Origin: Opitutaceae bacterium
GTDB taxonomy: Bacteria > Verrucomicrobiota > Verrucomicrobiia > Opitutales > Opitutaceae
Reading direction: 5' to 3'
Assembly (NCBI GenBank): GCA_016795545.1
Contig: JAEUGX010000081.1
Span: forward strand, 1-64,000
Length of the DNA: 64,000 bases
How positions within the stretch are numbered: position 1 is the first letter of the stretch; every line of letters starts with the position of its first letter. The translations under genes and the position numbers were made by a program. This document shows positions 29,065 to 38,146 of the stretch, in pieces. Below the pieces are notes generated by a model, which was given only the letters and a program-made list of their open reading frames with translations, did not search any database and had not been told where the DNA came from.

Positions 29065-30072
29065 TTACTGCCGCCGCAGGGTGATCAGCTCCGGCGAGCG
29101 GCGGGCCCGGATGCCCATGCCGCTTTCGAGCAGGCGGACGAAGCCCTCGGGGTCGTCGGCCCAGAAAATGCCCGTGAGCTGCAGGTCGTCGAGTGCGGGG
29201 TCGGCGATCGCCAGCTGCAGGCGGTTGTGGCCGTTGAAGAGCTCCACGGCCTCGGCCAGTGGCGTGCCGGTGAACTCGACGCGCTTGCCGCGCCAGGCGA
29301 GCTCCTGCTCGATGGCGGAGGCCGACAGCCGTTCGCGCACGACGGGGTGGCCGGAGGCCAGGATGACCCGGTCGCCGGCCGAGAGCAGGACGGGGCCGGC
29401 GGCGTCGGCGGGCGGCGCGGGCTGGCCGACCGAAACGAGGCCCTCCGTCACGAGGACGCCGACCTCGGTGCCGCCGTTGCGGACGGTGAAGGCGGTGCCG
29501 ACGGCCTTCACCTCGAGCCCGCCGGCGACGACCACGAAGGGGCGCGCGGGGTTCTTGGTCACGTGGAACATGGCCTCGCCGAGCGGCAGCCGCACGGTGC
29601 GCTGCTCGGGGGTGAAGGCGACGTCGATCCGGGCGCCCGCCTTGAGCTCGACGACCGAGCCGTCGGGCAGCGTGCGGCGGTCGGGCCGGACGACAATGGT
29701 GGACGGGGCGTCGTCGGCGGCGGGTTCGGGCGGCCGGGTGACGAACAATCCGACCGCCAGCGCCGCGGCCGCGAGGCCGGCGGCGCCGACGAAGGCGAAT
29801 CGGCGGCGGCGCGCGCCGGCGAGGGTGTCGAGGGCCCGGGCCAGGGCGGCGCCCTGCCCGCGGCGGCGCGGCTCGTTGAGCAGCGTCCAGGCCTGCTCGA
29901 GCCGGGCGTAGGCGGCGGCGTGGGCCGGGTCGGCCTCCCGCCAGCGGCGGAAGCGGGCCTCGTCCTCGGCGTCGAGCGGGGCGCCGCGACGGTCCAGCCA
30001 CTCGGCGGCGGCTTCCTCGATGGCCGCGGCGGAGCCCGGCGCGGACCCGGACGGGGATTTATCAAGGCTCAC
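29065..30072 (-). CDS. FecR-family anti-sigma factor
   Basis: A 335-residue protein from a GTG at 30,072 that overlaps the sigma-factor stop by GTGA. The cytosolic head has the DUF4880-type pattern EWLDRRGAPLDAEDEARFRRW and AAAYARLEQAWTLL. One membrane helix lies near 92-112 (FAFVGAAGLAAAALAVGLFV). The periplasmic FecR domain has TLPDGSVVELKAGARIDV and GEAMFHVTKN followed by PFVVVAGGLEVKAVGTAFTV. The STN-like C-terminus ends TGIFWADDPEGFVRLLE. It relays the signal from the STN-bearing TonB receptor to the ECF sigma factor. Confidence 0.93.
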   Translation of the reverse strand: MSLDKSPSGSAPGSAAAIEEAAAEWLDRRGAPLDAEDEARFRRWREADPAHAAAYARLEQAWTLLNEPRRRGQGAALARALDTLAGARRRRFAFVGAAGLAAAALAVGLFVTRPPEPAADDAPSTIVVRPDRRTLPDGSVVELKAGARIDVAFTPEQRTVRLPLGEAMFHVTKNPARPFVVVAGGLEVKAVGTAFTVRNGGTEVGVLVTEGLVSVGQPAPPADAAGPVLLSAGDRVILASGHPVVRERLSASAIEQELAWRGKRVEFTGTPLAEAVELFNGHNRLQLAIADPALDDLQLTGIFWADDPEGFVRLLESGMGIRARRSPELITLRRQ

Positions 30073-30623
30073 GCGATCTCTCCTTTCTGCCGCAGGAAAT
30101 GCGCGCACTTGCGGATGGCGCGGGCCTTCTGCACGCGGACCGTCGCCTCGGAAAGGCCGAGGCGCTCCGCGATCTCGGCGTTGGACAGGCCGTGCACGAT
30201 GGCGAGCTGGACGATCTCGCGGCAGCGCTGCGGCAGCCGGTCGACCGCGCGGGCGGCGAGCTCAAGGCGCTGGCGGGCGTTGGTGGCTTCGGCGGCATCG
30301 GGTTCTCCTTCCATGACCCGCCAGTCCGGCAATTCGTTTACGGGGACCTCCGCATAAAGCTGCTGCCGCCGCCGGAACAGCTTGCGCGCAGTGTTTTGCG
30401 CCACGGAGAAAAAATACGCCTTGGCCGAGGCGATGCGGCCGGTGGCCCGGATCCGCAGCAGCTTGAGGTAGGATTCCTGGACGACGTCGTCCGTGTCCAC
30501 GGACGGGAACCGGTGCCGCAGGTAGCCCCGGATCGCCGCCTCGTGCGGCTGGACCTGCTGCGCGAACCAGCGGGCGTGCTCGGTCGGGCTGCTCGATTCG
30601 GGGGCGGGGCGCGGCGTGCTCAC
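30069..30623 (-). CDS. ECF-family RNA polymerase sigma factor (FecI-like)
   Basis: About 184 residues if started at the GTG at 30,623; an ATG at 30,728 gives 219 residues but runs into the AT-rich promoter-like region. Region 2 has RGYLRHRFPSVDTDDVVQES and AKAYFFSVAQNTARKLFRRR. Region 4 has LPQRCREIVQLAIVHGLSNA and LSEATVRVQKAR. Together with FecR downstream and a divergent STN-containing receptor it forms a cell-surface signalling set. The start is uncertain because neither candidate has a good ribosome binding site. Confidence 0.88.
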   Translation of the reverse strand: MSTPRPAPESSSPTEHARWFAQQVQPHEAAIRGYLRHRFPSVDTDDVVQESYLKLLRIRATGRIASAKAYFFSVAQNTARKLFRRRQQLYAEVPVNELPDWRVMEGEPDAAEATNARQRLELAARAVDRLPQRCREIVQLAIVHGLSNAEIAERLGLSEATVRVQKARAIRKCAHFLRQKGEIA

Positions 30624-30706
30624 GGGGGACGGGCTTGACGCAATGTCCTTGTCGAACCGGCGGTTTGTCGAATCAATTTCCTGGCGAAGCGGCTTTTTTC
30701 CAATCC

Positions 30707-30725
30707 GAAAAAATATCTGTAAACG
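30707..30725. promoter_or_regulatory. AT-rich element GAAAAAATATC / TGTAAACG shared with the second receptor gene
   Basis: GAAAAAATATC directly followed by TGTAAACG in the sigma/receptor divergent region. The same two words (GAAAATATC and TGTAAACG) recur at 34,143-34,177 before the second receptor, with different spacing. They may be promoter or regulator elements of a common regulon. Confidence 0.35.
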
Positions 30726-30818
30726 CATCGGCGGACCTGAGACTCTGGCTGGGACCCGTCTTTTCCACCCCCAAGAAGGAACAGGTTTCTCCGGCTCAAC
30801 ATTCATGTCACCTTTCCC

Positions 30819-33800
30819 ATGGACCAGCGTCCTGCAACCGGCCCGGGCCGCGCCCGGTTGACGGCCGAAGCAGACCGCCGCGAGGCCACCCGGTCCGGAG
30901 GGCAAAGGCAGGCGGTGCTGTCCCGGCCGGCGCCGCCTGTAGGCTGGCGGCCGGCCTGGAGGATCCTGCTGGCGCTGGCCGGCTTCTGGCTCGGGCTCGG
31001 CGCCGCCGGCGCGGGGCGGGCGGAGGAAGGGGCGCGCGTGCCGTTTAATGTCCCCTCCGGCCCGGCGGGCCGGACGCTCAAGCTTTTCTCCGAGCAGGCG
31101 AGCCGCGGCCTGCTGGTCGGCACGGTCGCCGCCCGGGATGTGCGGACCAACGCGGTCGTCGGCACCTACACGGCCCACGAGGCCCTGGAGCTCATGCTGC
31201 GCGACACGGGGCTGGAGGCGTCGGAGGACACCACCAACGGCGCCTTCGTCGTCCGGCGGCGTGACGAGCGCGAGGCTCCCGTCGCGCCGGTCGCGGGGCC
31301 GGCCCCTGCGCCGCCCGCCGCGCCGGCGGCGTCGGGGTTCGGCGGGGTCGCCGGCCGCGTGCGCGACGCCGCGACCAACACCTACCTGGCCAATGTGGCG
31401 GTGACGCTGGTCGAGCTCGGCCGGCAGACGACGACGCAGGCCGGCGGCGAGTTCGCGTTCGGCAACGTGCGGGCGGGCCGGCACACCCTGCTGGTGTCGC
31501 ACCTGGGCTACCCGGAGGCCAGCCGGGTCGTGACGGTGGCCCCGGACGGCGAGGCGCGCGTCGAGGTCGAGCTCGGCAGCGACGTCGTGAAGCTGGGCAA
31601 GTACGTGGTGGCCGGCGAGCGCGGCGGCCAGGCCCGGGCGCTGCAGCAGAAGCGGATGGCGGACAGCGTGATGGACGTGGTCTCCGCCGACAGCGCGGGC
31701 AAGCTGCCGGACGGCAACGCGGCCGAGGCGGTGCGCCGGCTGCCGGGGGTTTTCGCCGAGATCGACCAGAACGAGGGCCGTTTCATCGTCGTGCGCGGCA
31801 TCGACGCCAACCTGAACAACATCACGATGAACGGGCTGCCCATCGGTTCGCCGGGCGGGGGCAACCGCGGCGCGCAGATGGACGCGGTGCCCGCCGACCT
31901 CATCAGCCGCATCGAGGTGATCAAGGCGGTCACGCCCGACATGGACGCGCAGGCCGTCGGCGCGTCGATCAACATCGTGACGCCGAGCGCCTTTGACCGC
32001 CCCGACCCGTTCGCGTACGGCACGCTGGCCGGCGGGTATTTCAGCGGCCCCGGCCGGGACGGTCCGCGCAGCGCCAGCGCCACGTTCGGCACGCAGTTCG
32101 GCGGCGGCAAATGGGGCCTCGTGGCGGGCGTGAGCTACAGCTACCGGCACTACATCTCCAACCGGCGGTCCGGCGGCGGCAGCTGGTGGCCGGCGGCCCC
32201 GTCCGGCCCCGGCGCCGACATCTACTTCCCCGACACGCAGTCGCTGTTCTATTACGACGTCCAGCGCTGGCGTCAGGGTATGAACGCCACGCTCGAATAT
32301 CGGCCCGACGACGCGAACGTCTATTTCCTGCGGCTGATCGGGAATTCCTTCAAGGACGACGAGGGGCGCGACCTGGACGGTTTCGAGTTCTTCCGCACGC
32401 CGTACCCGGCGAGCTACACCGCCACGACGGCGCAGTTCGCGGGCGGCCGCTCGTCCATCGAGTACCGGCACTACGTGCAGAAGCACCGGATCAACAACTA
32501 TGCGGTGGGCGGCCGCAACCAGCTGGGCGGCGACCTCACGCTCGATTACTCGCTGGCCTTCGGCGACACCGGCATCCGCGTGCCCGAGCGGATCGACTGG
32601 CAGTTCCGCACCCTCGCCAACCTGGCCAGCGAGATCGACCTGGCGCCGCCTTACTGGAAGGTGACGCCGGAGCCGCAGTACTACAACCTGGCCAACTACC
32701 CGCTGCGGCGGGTGCTCGTCCGCTCCGACGACCAGTTCGAGGACCTCTACCATGCGGTCGCCAACCTGAAGGGGGACCGGGAGTTCTTCGGGCACCGGGG
32801 ATTCTGGCAGGTCGGCGGGAAATACCTGTGGCGCCACAAGGGCTGGATGCGCGAGAACCGGGACTACCTGCCGACGAGCACGGGCTTCACGCTCGACCAG
32901 TTCGACCTGAGCGCGGAGCCGCGGACGATCCTGGAGGGCGGTTTTCCGATGACCCGGCGCATCGACTTTGCGAAGGTGCAGCGTTTCCTGCGCGATCACC
33001 CGGAGTACTTCACGTTCGCCGAGACCACTTCGGCCGCCAACTCCTACGCCAATCACTTCGACATCGACGAGGAGCTGCTGGCCGGCTACGCGATGGCCCG
33101 CATCGAGCTCGGCGCGTGGTCGGTGCTCGCGGGCTTCCGGATCGAGGACACCCGGGTCAAGGTCAGCGGCATCGAGCTGCCCGTGCGCGACGGCGTCTGG
33201 CTCGGGCCCCAGCCGTACCGCGGTTCCGGCCGCTACACCAATCTCCTGCCGGGAGTGCACGCGCGGTTCTCGCCGGGGAAAAACTGGCTGCTGCGCGCGG
33301 CCTGGACGAACACGATCGGGCGGCCGGCTTACGCGGACATCGGCGCGACGCGCTCGTTCAACTACGTCCTGGATACGACCGCCGGCGGGCCGGCCGTCTA
33401 CACGGGCACGCTGACGGACAACAACCCGGACCTGCAGCCCTACGAGTCGATGAACTTCGACGTCGCGGCGGAGTATTACTTCCAGCACACGGGCATCTTT
33501 TCGGTCGGGGCCTTCCTCAAGGAGGTCCGCCACCCGATCTTCGAGCACAACCTGGTCTTGCGGAACACGGTTTACGAGGGGCTGGCGTTTTCTTCGCTGG
33601 CCTACACCAAACCCCTCAACGCCGACCGCGGCCGCATCTCCGGGGTCGAGTTCAACTACCAGCAGCAGCTGACCATGCTGCCGTCGCCCCTCGACGGCTT
33701 CGGCTTCGGCGTCAATTTCACCTACGCCAATTCATCCGAGACGCTGCCCACCCGCCCGGGGGAGCGGCTGCCGTTCGCCAAGCAGGCCGAGAAGATCGGC

Positions 33801-34094
33801 AACATCGCGCTCTTTTATGAAAAGTACCGGGTCGAGGCCCGGCTCGCCTACACGTACACCGGCGCCTACGTGCTGACCTTCGGCTCGAGCGTGAACAGCG
33901 ACGCCTACCAGGCGGCCCGGCGCACCCTGGACGCCAAGGTCAGCTACCGCCTGAACGAGCACGTCACGGTGTTCGGCAACGTGATCAATCTCACCGAGCA
34001 GCCCCTGGACGAATACGCCGGCTTTCCCTGGCGGAACTCCGCGACCGAGTGGTATTGGTGGACGGCGAACTTCGGGATCAACTGGCGCTGGTAG
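30819..34094 (+). CDS. TonB-dependent receptor with STN signalling domain
   Basis: A 1,091-residue outer-membrane receptor. A long 48-residue head precedes the hydrophobic signal region (WRILLALAGFWLGLGAAGAG), so a GTG near residue 33 may be the true start. An STN secretin/TonB signalling domain (about 74-148) is followed by a carboxypeptidase-regulatory-like beta-sandwich (177-255), the plug (SADSAGKLPDGNAAEAVRRL, FIVVRGIDANLNN) and a 22-strand barrel ending in NFGINWRW with the terminal aromatic residue. It is of the Xanthomonas/Caulobacter type (TIGR01782-like). Divergent FecI/FecR genes make it the signal-sensing receptor. The ligand is unknown; carbohydrate or siderophore are both possible. 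Confidence 0.93.
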   Translation: MDQRPATGPGRARLTAEADRREATRSGGQRQAVLSRPAPPVGWRPAWRILLALAGFWLGLGAAGAGRAEEGARVPFNVPSGPAGRTLKLFSEQASRGLLVGTVAARDVRTNAVVGTYTAHEALELMLRDTGLEASEDTTNGAFVVRRRDEREAPVAPVAGPAPAPPAAPAASGFGGVAGRVRDAATNTYLANVAVTLVELGRQTTTQAGGEFAFGNVRAGRHTLLVSHLGYPEASRVVTVAPDGEARVEVELGSDVVKLGKYVVAGERGGQARALQQKRMADSVMDVVSADSAGKLPDGNAAEAVRRLPGVFAEIDQNEGRFIVVRGIDANLNNITMNGLPIGSPGGGNRGAQMDAVPADLISRIEVIKAVTPDMDAQAVGASINIVTPSAFDRPDPFAYGTLAGGYFSGPGRDGPRSASATFGTQFGGGKWGLVAGVSYSYRHYISNRRSGGGSWWPAAPSGPGADIYFPDTQSLFYYDVQRWRQGMNATLEYRPDDANVYFLRLIGNSFKDDEGRDLDGFEFFRTPYPASYTATTAQFAGGRSSIEYRHYVQKHRINNYAVGGRNQLGGDLTLDYSLAFGDTGIRVPERIDWQFRTLANLASEIDLAPPYWKVTPEPQYYNLANYPLRRVLVRSDDQFEDLYHAVANLKGDREFFGHRGFWQVGGKYLWRHKGWMRENRDYLPTSTGFTLDQFDLSAEPRTILEGGFPMTRRIDFAKVQRFLRDHPEYFTFAETTSAANSYANHFDIDEELLAGYAMARIELGAWSVLAGFRIEDTRVKVSGIELPVRDGVWLGPQPYRGSGRYTNLLPGVHARFSPGKNWLLRAAWTNTIGRPAYADIGATRSFNYVLDTTAGGPAVYTGTLTDNNPDLQPYESMNFDVAAEYYFQHTGIFSVGAFLKEVRHPIFEHNLVLRNTVYEGLAFSSLAYTKPLNADRGRISGVEFNYQQQLTMLPSPLDGFGFGVNFTYANSSETLPTRPGERLPFAKQAEKIGNIALFYEKYRVEARLAYTYTGAYVLTFGSSVNSDAYQAARRTLDAKVSYRLNEHVTVFGNVINLTEQPLDEYAGFPWRNSATEWYWWTANFGINWRW

Positions 34095-34142
34095 GCTGCG
34101 GTCGCGCCCCGGCAGGATTGTAAATCCCGCCCGGGCTTGGGC

Positions 34143-34177
34143 GAAAATATCCGGATTTCTTGGGATCGATGTAAACG
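34143..34177. promoter_or_regulatory. Repeat of GAAAATATC and TGTAAACG upstream of the second receptor
   Basis: GAAAATATC at 34,143-34,151 and TGTAAACG at 34,170-34,177 recur from the first receptor's upstream region, about 100 bp before the second receptor's start. Confidence 0.35.
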
Positions 34178-34275
34178 AACCGCGGAGGCGGAGGCTCTTG
34201 CTGTGTGACCCACCTTCCGTTCTGCCGCCAGCCGGCGGCCGAGCGAGAGCCAAGAAATCCCGTCTCGTTTCACCC

Positions 34276-37248
34276 ATGTGCCACCACGCCACCTCCGCTC
34301 CGCTTGATGTCCCCGCGTCAAACGGCCGCAGCCTGCCTCCGACCGCGCCCTGCCTGGGCGCCCGGTCGTTCTCAGTTCCGCAGACCGCTCCGTCACTGCT
34401 CGCCGGGCTCGCCCGCCGCCTCGGATCCACCCTGGCCGCGCTTGCCTGCCTGGCGGCCGCCAACTCGGCCGTGGCCGGCGAGGTCGTCGGCCGCGTGCGC
34501 GATGTCAACACCAACACTTACCTGGCGAGCGCCTCGGTCTCGATCCCGGACCTGGACCGCCGGACCACGACGCTGACCAACGGCGAGTTCGCCCTGCGCA
34601 ACGTCCCGGCGGGCGAACACACCGTGGTCGTGTCCTACATCGGCTACGACGAGGTGAAGCAGCAGGTCATCGTGACCGATGCCGGCGAGACCCGCCTCAA
34701 CCTGGACATGGGCTCCGAGGTGCTGCAGTTGGGCAAGTTTGTCGTTTCCGGCACCCGCGAGGGCCAGGCGAAAGCGCTCCAGCAGAAGCGCTTTTCTGAT
34801 AGCATCGTGGATATCGTTTCTGCCGACAGTGCGGGCAAGTTGCCCGACGGCAACGCCGCCGAGGCGGTCCGCCGCCTGCCCGGCGTGTACGCGCAGATCG
34901 ACCAGAACGAAGGCCGCTTCATCGTCGTGCGTGGCATCGATCCCTCCCTCAACAACGTCACCATCAACGACCTCGCGGTCGGCTCGCCCCAGGGCGACAG
35001 CCGCGGCACGTCGATGGACGCGGTGCCGGCCGACCTGATCAGCAGCATCGAGGTCATCAAGGCCGTCACTCCCGATCGCGACGCCCAGGCGGTCGGCGCG
35101 TCGGTCAACATCACCACGGCCAGCGCCTTCGACCAGCCGGAGCCCTTCCTGCGCGGCATGGTGTCGGGCGGGCACTTCAACGGCCCCAAGAGCGAGTTCG
35201 GCAAGAACACGCCCTACGCGGGCAGCATCACCGGCGCCACGCAGTTCGGCGGCGGCAAGTGGGGCATCCTGGCCGGCGCCAGCTACAGCTTCCGGCACTA
35301 CATCTCGAACCGCCGTTCCGGCGGCAGCGAATGGTTCCCGGCGGCGGCGTCCGGAGCCGGCGCGAACATCTACTTCCCGGAGGCCCAGGACCTCTACTAC
35401 TACGACGTGCAGCGCTGGCGGCGGGGTGCGAACGTGAACCTCGAGTTCCGGCCGAACGACGACCACCAGTTCTTCCTGCGCACGTCGCTCAACTACTTCA
35501 AGGACGACGAGGGCCGCGACCGCAACAACTTCGAGTTTTTCCGCACGGCGTTCCCGGCCAGCTTCACGGACACGACGGCCCGCTTCACCGGGGGCCGCAT
35601 GTCGATCGAGTACCGCCACTACGTGCAGATGCAGCGCATCTACAACTACTCGTTCGGCGGCAAGCACAAGTTCGACGCCGGCGCGACGCAGGTCGACTAC
35701 ACGCTGTCGCTTGGCGACACCGGCACCAAGGTCCCGGCCCGCGTCGACTGGCGCTTCCGCACCGCCGCGAACCTCCAGAGCGAAATCGACATCAGCAACC
35801 CGACCTGGAAGGTGACCCCGACCGAGGCGCGCTTCTACGACATGGCGATCTACCCGATGCGCGACCTCAACGTGCGTTCCGACGACATGTACGAGGAGAT
35901 CCAGCAGGGGTCGCTCAACCTCAAGCGCGAGCGCCTGTTCTTCGGCCGCAACGGCTTCTGGCAGATCGGCGGTAAGGGCTTCTACCACAAGAAGGGCTGG
36001 GATCGCTCGAACCGCAACTACATCGGCAATCTCTTCAACCTGAGCCAGTATCCCGAGCTGACCCTGCCCGCGCACGAGCACATGGGCGGCTATTTCACGA
36101 TGACCCGCCGGCTCAACTTCGCCGAACTTGACAATTTCCGGGCGGCGCATCCGAACTTCTTCCCGCTGAACCTGGCGGTCTCGGAATCGGACTCGTTCGC
36201 GAACTTCTTCCGCATCATGGAGGAGCAGTACGCCGCCTATGCGATGGCGAAGGTGGACGTCACCAGCAAGCTCTCGATCCTCGCCGGTGTCCGCATGGAG
36301 GACACCAAGGTCAAGGTCACGGGAGTCGAGAACGCGACCGTCCTCGGCGTGGTGCAGCCGCCGCGGCTGTACAAAGGCGACGGGCAGTACACCCACTACC
36401 TGCCCGGCCTGCACGCGAAGTATGTCGTGGATAAACACCTGCAATTCCACTTCGCGTACACCAACACCATCGGTCGGCCGCCGTACAACCGCATCGGCAT
36501 CCGCCGCACGTTCAGCTACGGCGTCGACCCCGACGTCCCGGGCGGCAACACCTACATCGGCAGCGTCACGGACGGCAACCCGGACCTCAAGGCGTACGAG
36601 TCGCGCAACTTCGACCTCAGCGCCGAGTACTACTTCCAGCAGACCGGCATTCTCTCGGTCGGCGCCTTCCACAAGGACATCAAGAACCCGATCTACACCT
36701 ACCAGTTCAACGTGCGCAACGGGGTCTTCGAGGGCCTGAACTTCTCGTCGCTCAACTACACCAAGCCGCTGAATGCCGAGAAGGGCCGGGTCACTGGCAT
36801 CGAGTTCAACTACCAGCAGCAGTTCACCAAGCTTCCGGCGCCGTTCGACGGCCTTGGCTTCGGCGCCAACTTCACGCTGGTGGACTCCATGGAGCGCCTG
36901 CCGACGCGGCCCGGCGAGAAGCTGCCGTTCGCCTCACAGTCGGACAAGCTCTACAACATCCAGCTCTTCTATGAGAAGTACCGGATCGAGGCGCGCGTGG
37001 CCTACGGCTTCACGGGCCCCTTCCTGACCGGCTTCGGCGACACCGTGAACGCCGACACCTACCAGGCCAAGCGCTCCATCATCGACGCGAAGGTCAGCTA
37101 CCGGTTGAACAAGCACCTGTCGCTCTTCGCCGACGTCATCAACCTCGGCGAGGAACCCCTGGACGAGTACGGCGGCTTCCCGAACCGCCAGGCGGCGACC
37201 GAGCACTACTGGTGGACGGCCAACTTCGGCATCAACTGGAGACTTTGA
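34276..37248 (+). CDS. TonB-dependent receptor, paralogue lacking STN domain
   Basis: A 990-residue outer-membrane receptor from the ATG at 34,276. After a signal region (LGSTLAALACLAAANSAVAG) it starts directly with the carboxypeptidase-regulatory-like domain (EVVGRVRDVNTNTYLASA), then the plug with the same SADSAGKLPDGNAAEAVRRL motif, and a barrel ending in NFGINWRL. It aligns closely along its length with the receptor upstream, for example sharing HYISNRRSGG, FKDDEGRD and SIEYRHYVQ, so the pair arose by tandem duplication. With no STN domain it can transport but not signal through FecR. It has its own 181-bp upstream region and a strong terminator. Confidence 0.94.
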   Translation: MCHHATSAPLDVPASNGRSLPPTAPCLGARSFSVPQTAPSLLAGLARRLGSTLAALACLAAANSAVAGEVVGRVRDVNTNTYLASASVSIPDLDRRTTTLTNGEFALRNVPAGEHTVVVSYIGYDEVKQQVIVTDAGETRLNLDMGSEVLQLGKFVVSGTREGQAKALQQKRFSDSIVDIVSADSAGKLPDGNAAEAVRRLPGVYAQIDQNEGRFIVVRGIDPSLNNVTINDLAVGSPQGDSRGTSMDAVPADLISSIEVIKAVTPDRDAQAVGASVNITTASAFDQPEPFLRGMVSGGHFNGPKSEFGKNTPYAGSITGATQFGGGKWGILAGASYSFRHYISNRRSGGSEWFPAAASGAGANIYFPEAQDLYYYDVQRWRRGANVNLEFRPNDDHQFFLRTSLNYFKDDEGRDRNNFEFFRTAFPASFTDTTARFTGGRMSIEYRHYVQMQRIYNYSFGGKHKFDAGATQVDYTLSLGDTGTKVPARVDWRFRTAANLQSEIDISNPTWKVTPTEARFYDMAIYPMRDLNVRSDDMYEEIQQGSLNLKRERLFFGRNGFWQIGGKGFYHKKGWDRSNRNYIGNLFNLSQYPELTLPAHEHMGGYFTMTRRLNFAELDNFRAAHPNFFPLNLAVSESDSFANFFRIMEEQYAAYAMAKVDVTSKLSILAGVRMEDTKVKVTGVENATVLGVVQPPRLYKGDGQYTHYLPGLHAKYVVDKHLQFHFAYTNTIGRPPYNRIGIRRTFSYGVDPDVPGGNTYIGSVTDGNPDLKAYESRNFDLSAEYYFQQTGILSVGAFHKDIKNPIYTYQFNVRNGVFEGLNFSSLNYTKPLNAEKGRVTGIEFNYQQQFTKLPAPFDGLGFGANFTLVDSMERLPTRPGEKLPFASQSDKLYNIQLFYEKYRIEARVAYGFTGPFLTGFGDTVNADTYQAKRSIIDAKVSYRLNKHLSLFADVINLGEEPLDEYGGFPNRQAATEHYWWTANFGINWRL

Positions 37249-37277
37249 TCGGACCTTGACGGAGGTCTTGACGCATC

Positions 37278-37308
37278 GCGGCGGGGCTCAGGCCCCGCCG
37301 CTTTTTTT
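37278..37308 (+). terminator. Rho-independent terminator of the second receptor gene
   Basis: Perfect 10-bp stem GCGGCGGGGC/GCCCCGCCGC with a TCAG loop and seven T, 30 bp after the stop. Confidence 0.95.
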
Positions 37309-37465
37309 GCGCTCCCGGTCCGGCTTGGGGGGTGCCGGGGAGGGGAGGGTGGAGCGCTCAAACCTTCCGCCGCCTCAGTTTGCCGCCCGCTGCAGTTCCC
37401 CTGCCGCCGGGGCAGCACACCGGATTTCGGCTGGCCTCGCCGCCCGTTGATCGGATGCTGCGATC

Positions 37466-37927
37466 ATGCCCCACGTTCCTGGTTTGCGCAGCTGTTACGC
37501 GAAGGTAGGTCGCCTCGTCTATTTCGGCCGGATGCTCGACAAGATCCGGCTCCACGCGGCGGGCCAGCTGCCGGCCGAGTACCAGGCCAACCTGGGCGAC
37601 GCGCAATTCTACGTGCTGGACGGTCGCTGCTGCCGCTTCCTGGGCGTGCGTTATGCCGACCTGCGCGAACGCACGCTGGCCGGCGGCACCGACGAGGAAA
37701 TCCTCGCCTGGGCCCAGGCCTACGGCACGCCGCGCAGTGACGAGGAATGCCACATGTGGAATCGTTTCCTGCTCAAGCTCGGCTGGCGCGACGAACGCTC
37801 CGCCGTCCTGCCCCAGCGCATCCGCGACAGCGGCCTCACGGGCAAGCCGATCGAGACCGTGATCGACCACATCGAGTTCGACGAAGGCCGCGACCCCGTG
37901 GCCACGCGCGCCTGGGACTCGGTCTGA
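37466..37927 (+). CDS. DUF5069-domain protein
   Basis: A 153-residue cytosolic protein. GRLVYFGRMLDKIRLHAAGQ, RCCRFLGVRYADL, GGTDEEILAWAQAYG and MWNRFLLKLGWRDE match the DUF5069 pattern widespread in Verrucomicrobiota and Planctomycetota. The function is unknown. No signal or membrane segment is present. It is monocistronic, flanked by the terminator upstream and an intergenic stretch downstream. Confidence 0.88.
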   Translation: MPHVPGLRSCYAKVGRLVYFGRMLDKIRLHAAGQLPAEYQANLGDAQFYVLDGRCCRFLGVRYADLRERTLAGGTDEEILAWAQAYGTPRSDEECHMWNRFLLKLGWRDERSAVLPQRIRDSGLTGKPIETVIDHIEFDEGRDPVATRAWDSV

Positions 37928-38146
37928 GCAGGATCAGAGTGGCCAGGCCCTATCCTGTCCGGGACTCAGGAAATCAGGAAGACCGGAAATCCAGCCGCCA
38001 AGCCCGCGCCGCGGCGGTCCAGCTCGCCCGTAAAACTTACAACCCCGCCTGGCCCGCGGAACACACGGAACAGAAGCATGGCGGTGAGGTTGGGAAGATA
38101 TGTGATAAGGCGAGGCTGGGCTGTGGTTCCCAATCCCCCCCACACA

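Noticed and set aside
30624..30728. N-terminal extension of the ECF sigma factor to 219 residues
   Set aside because: The extra residues derive from the AT-rich promoter-like region and show no sigma-factor similarity; kept only as an alternative start.
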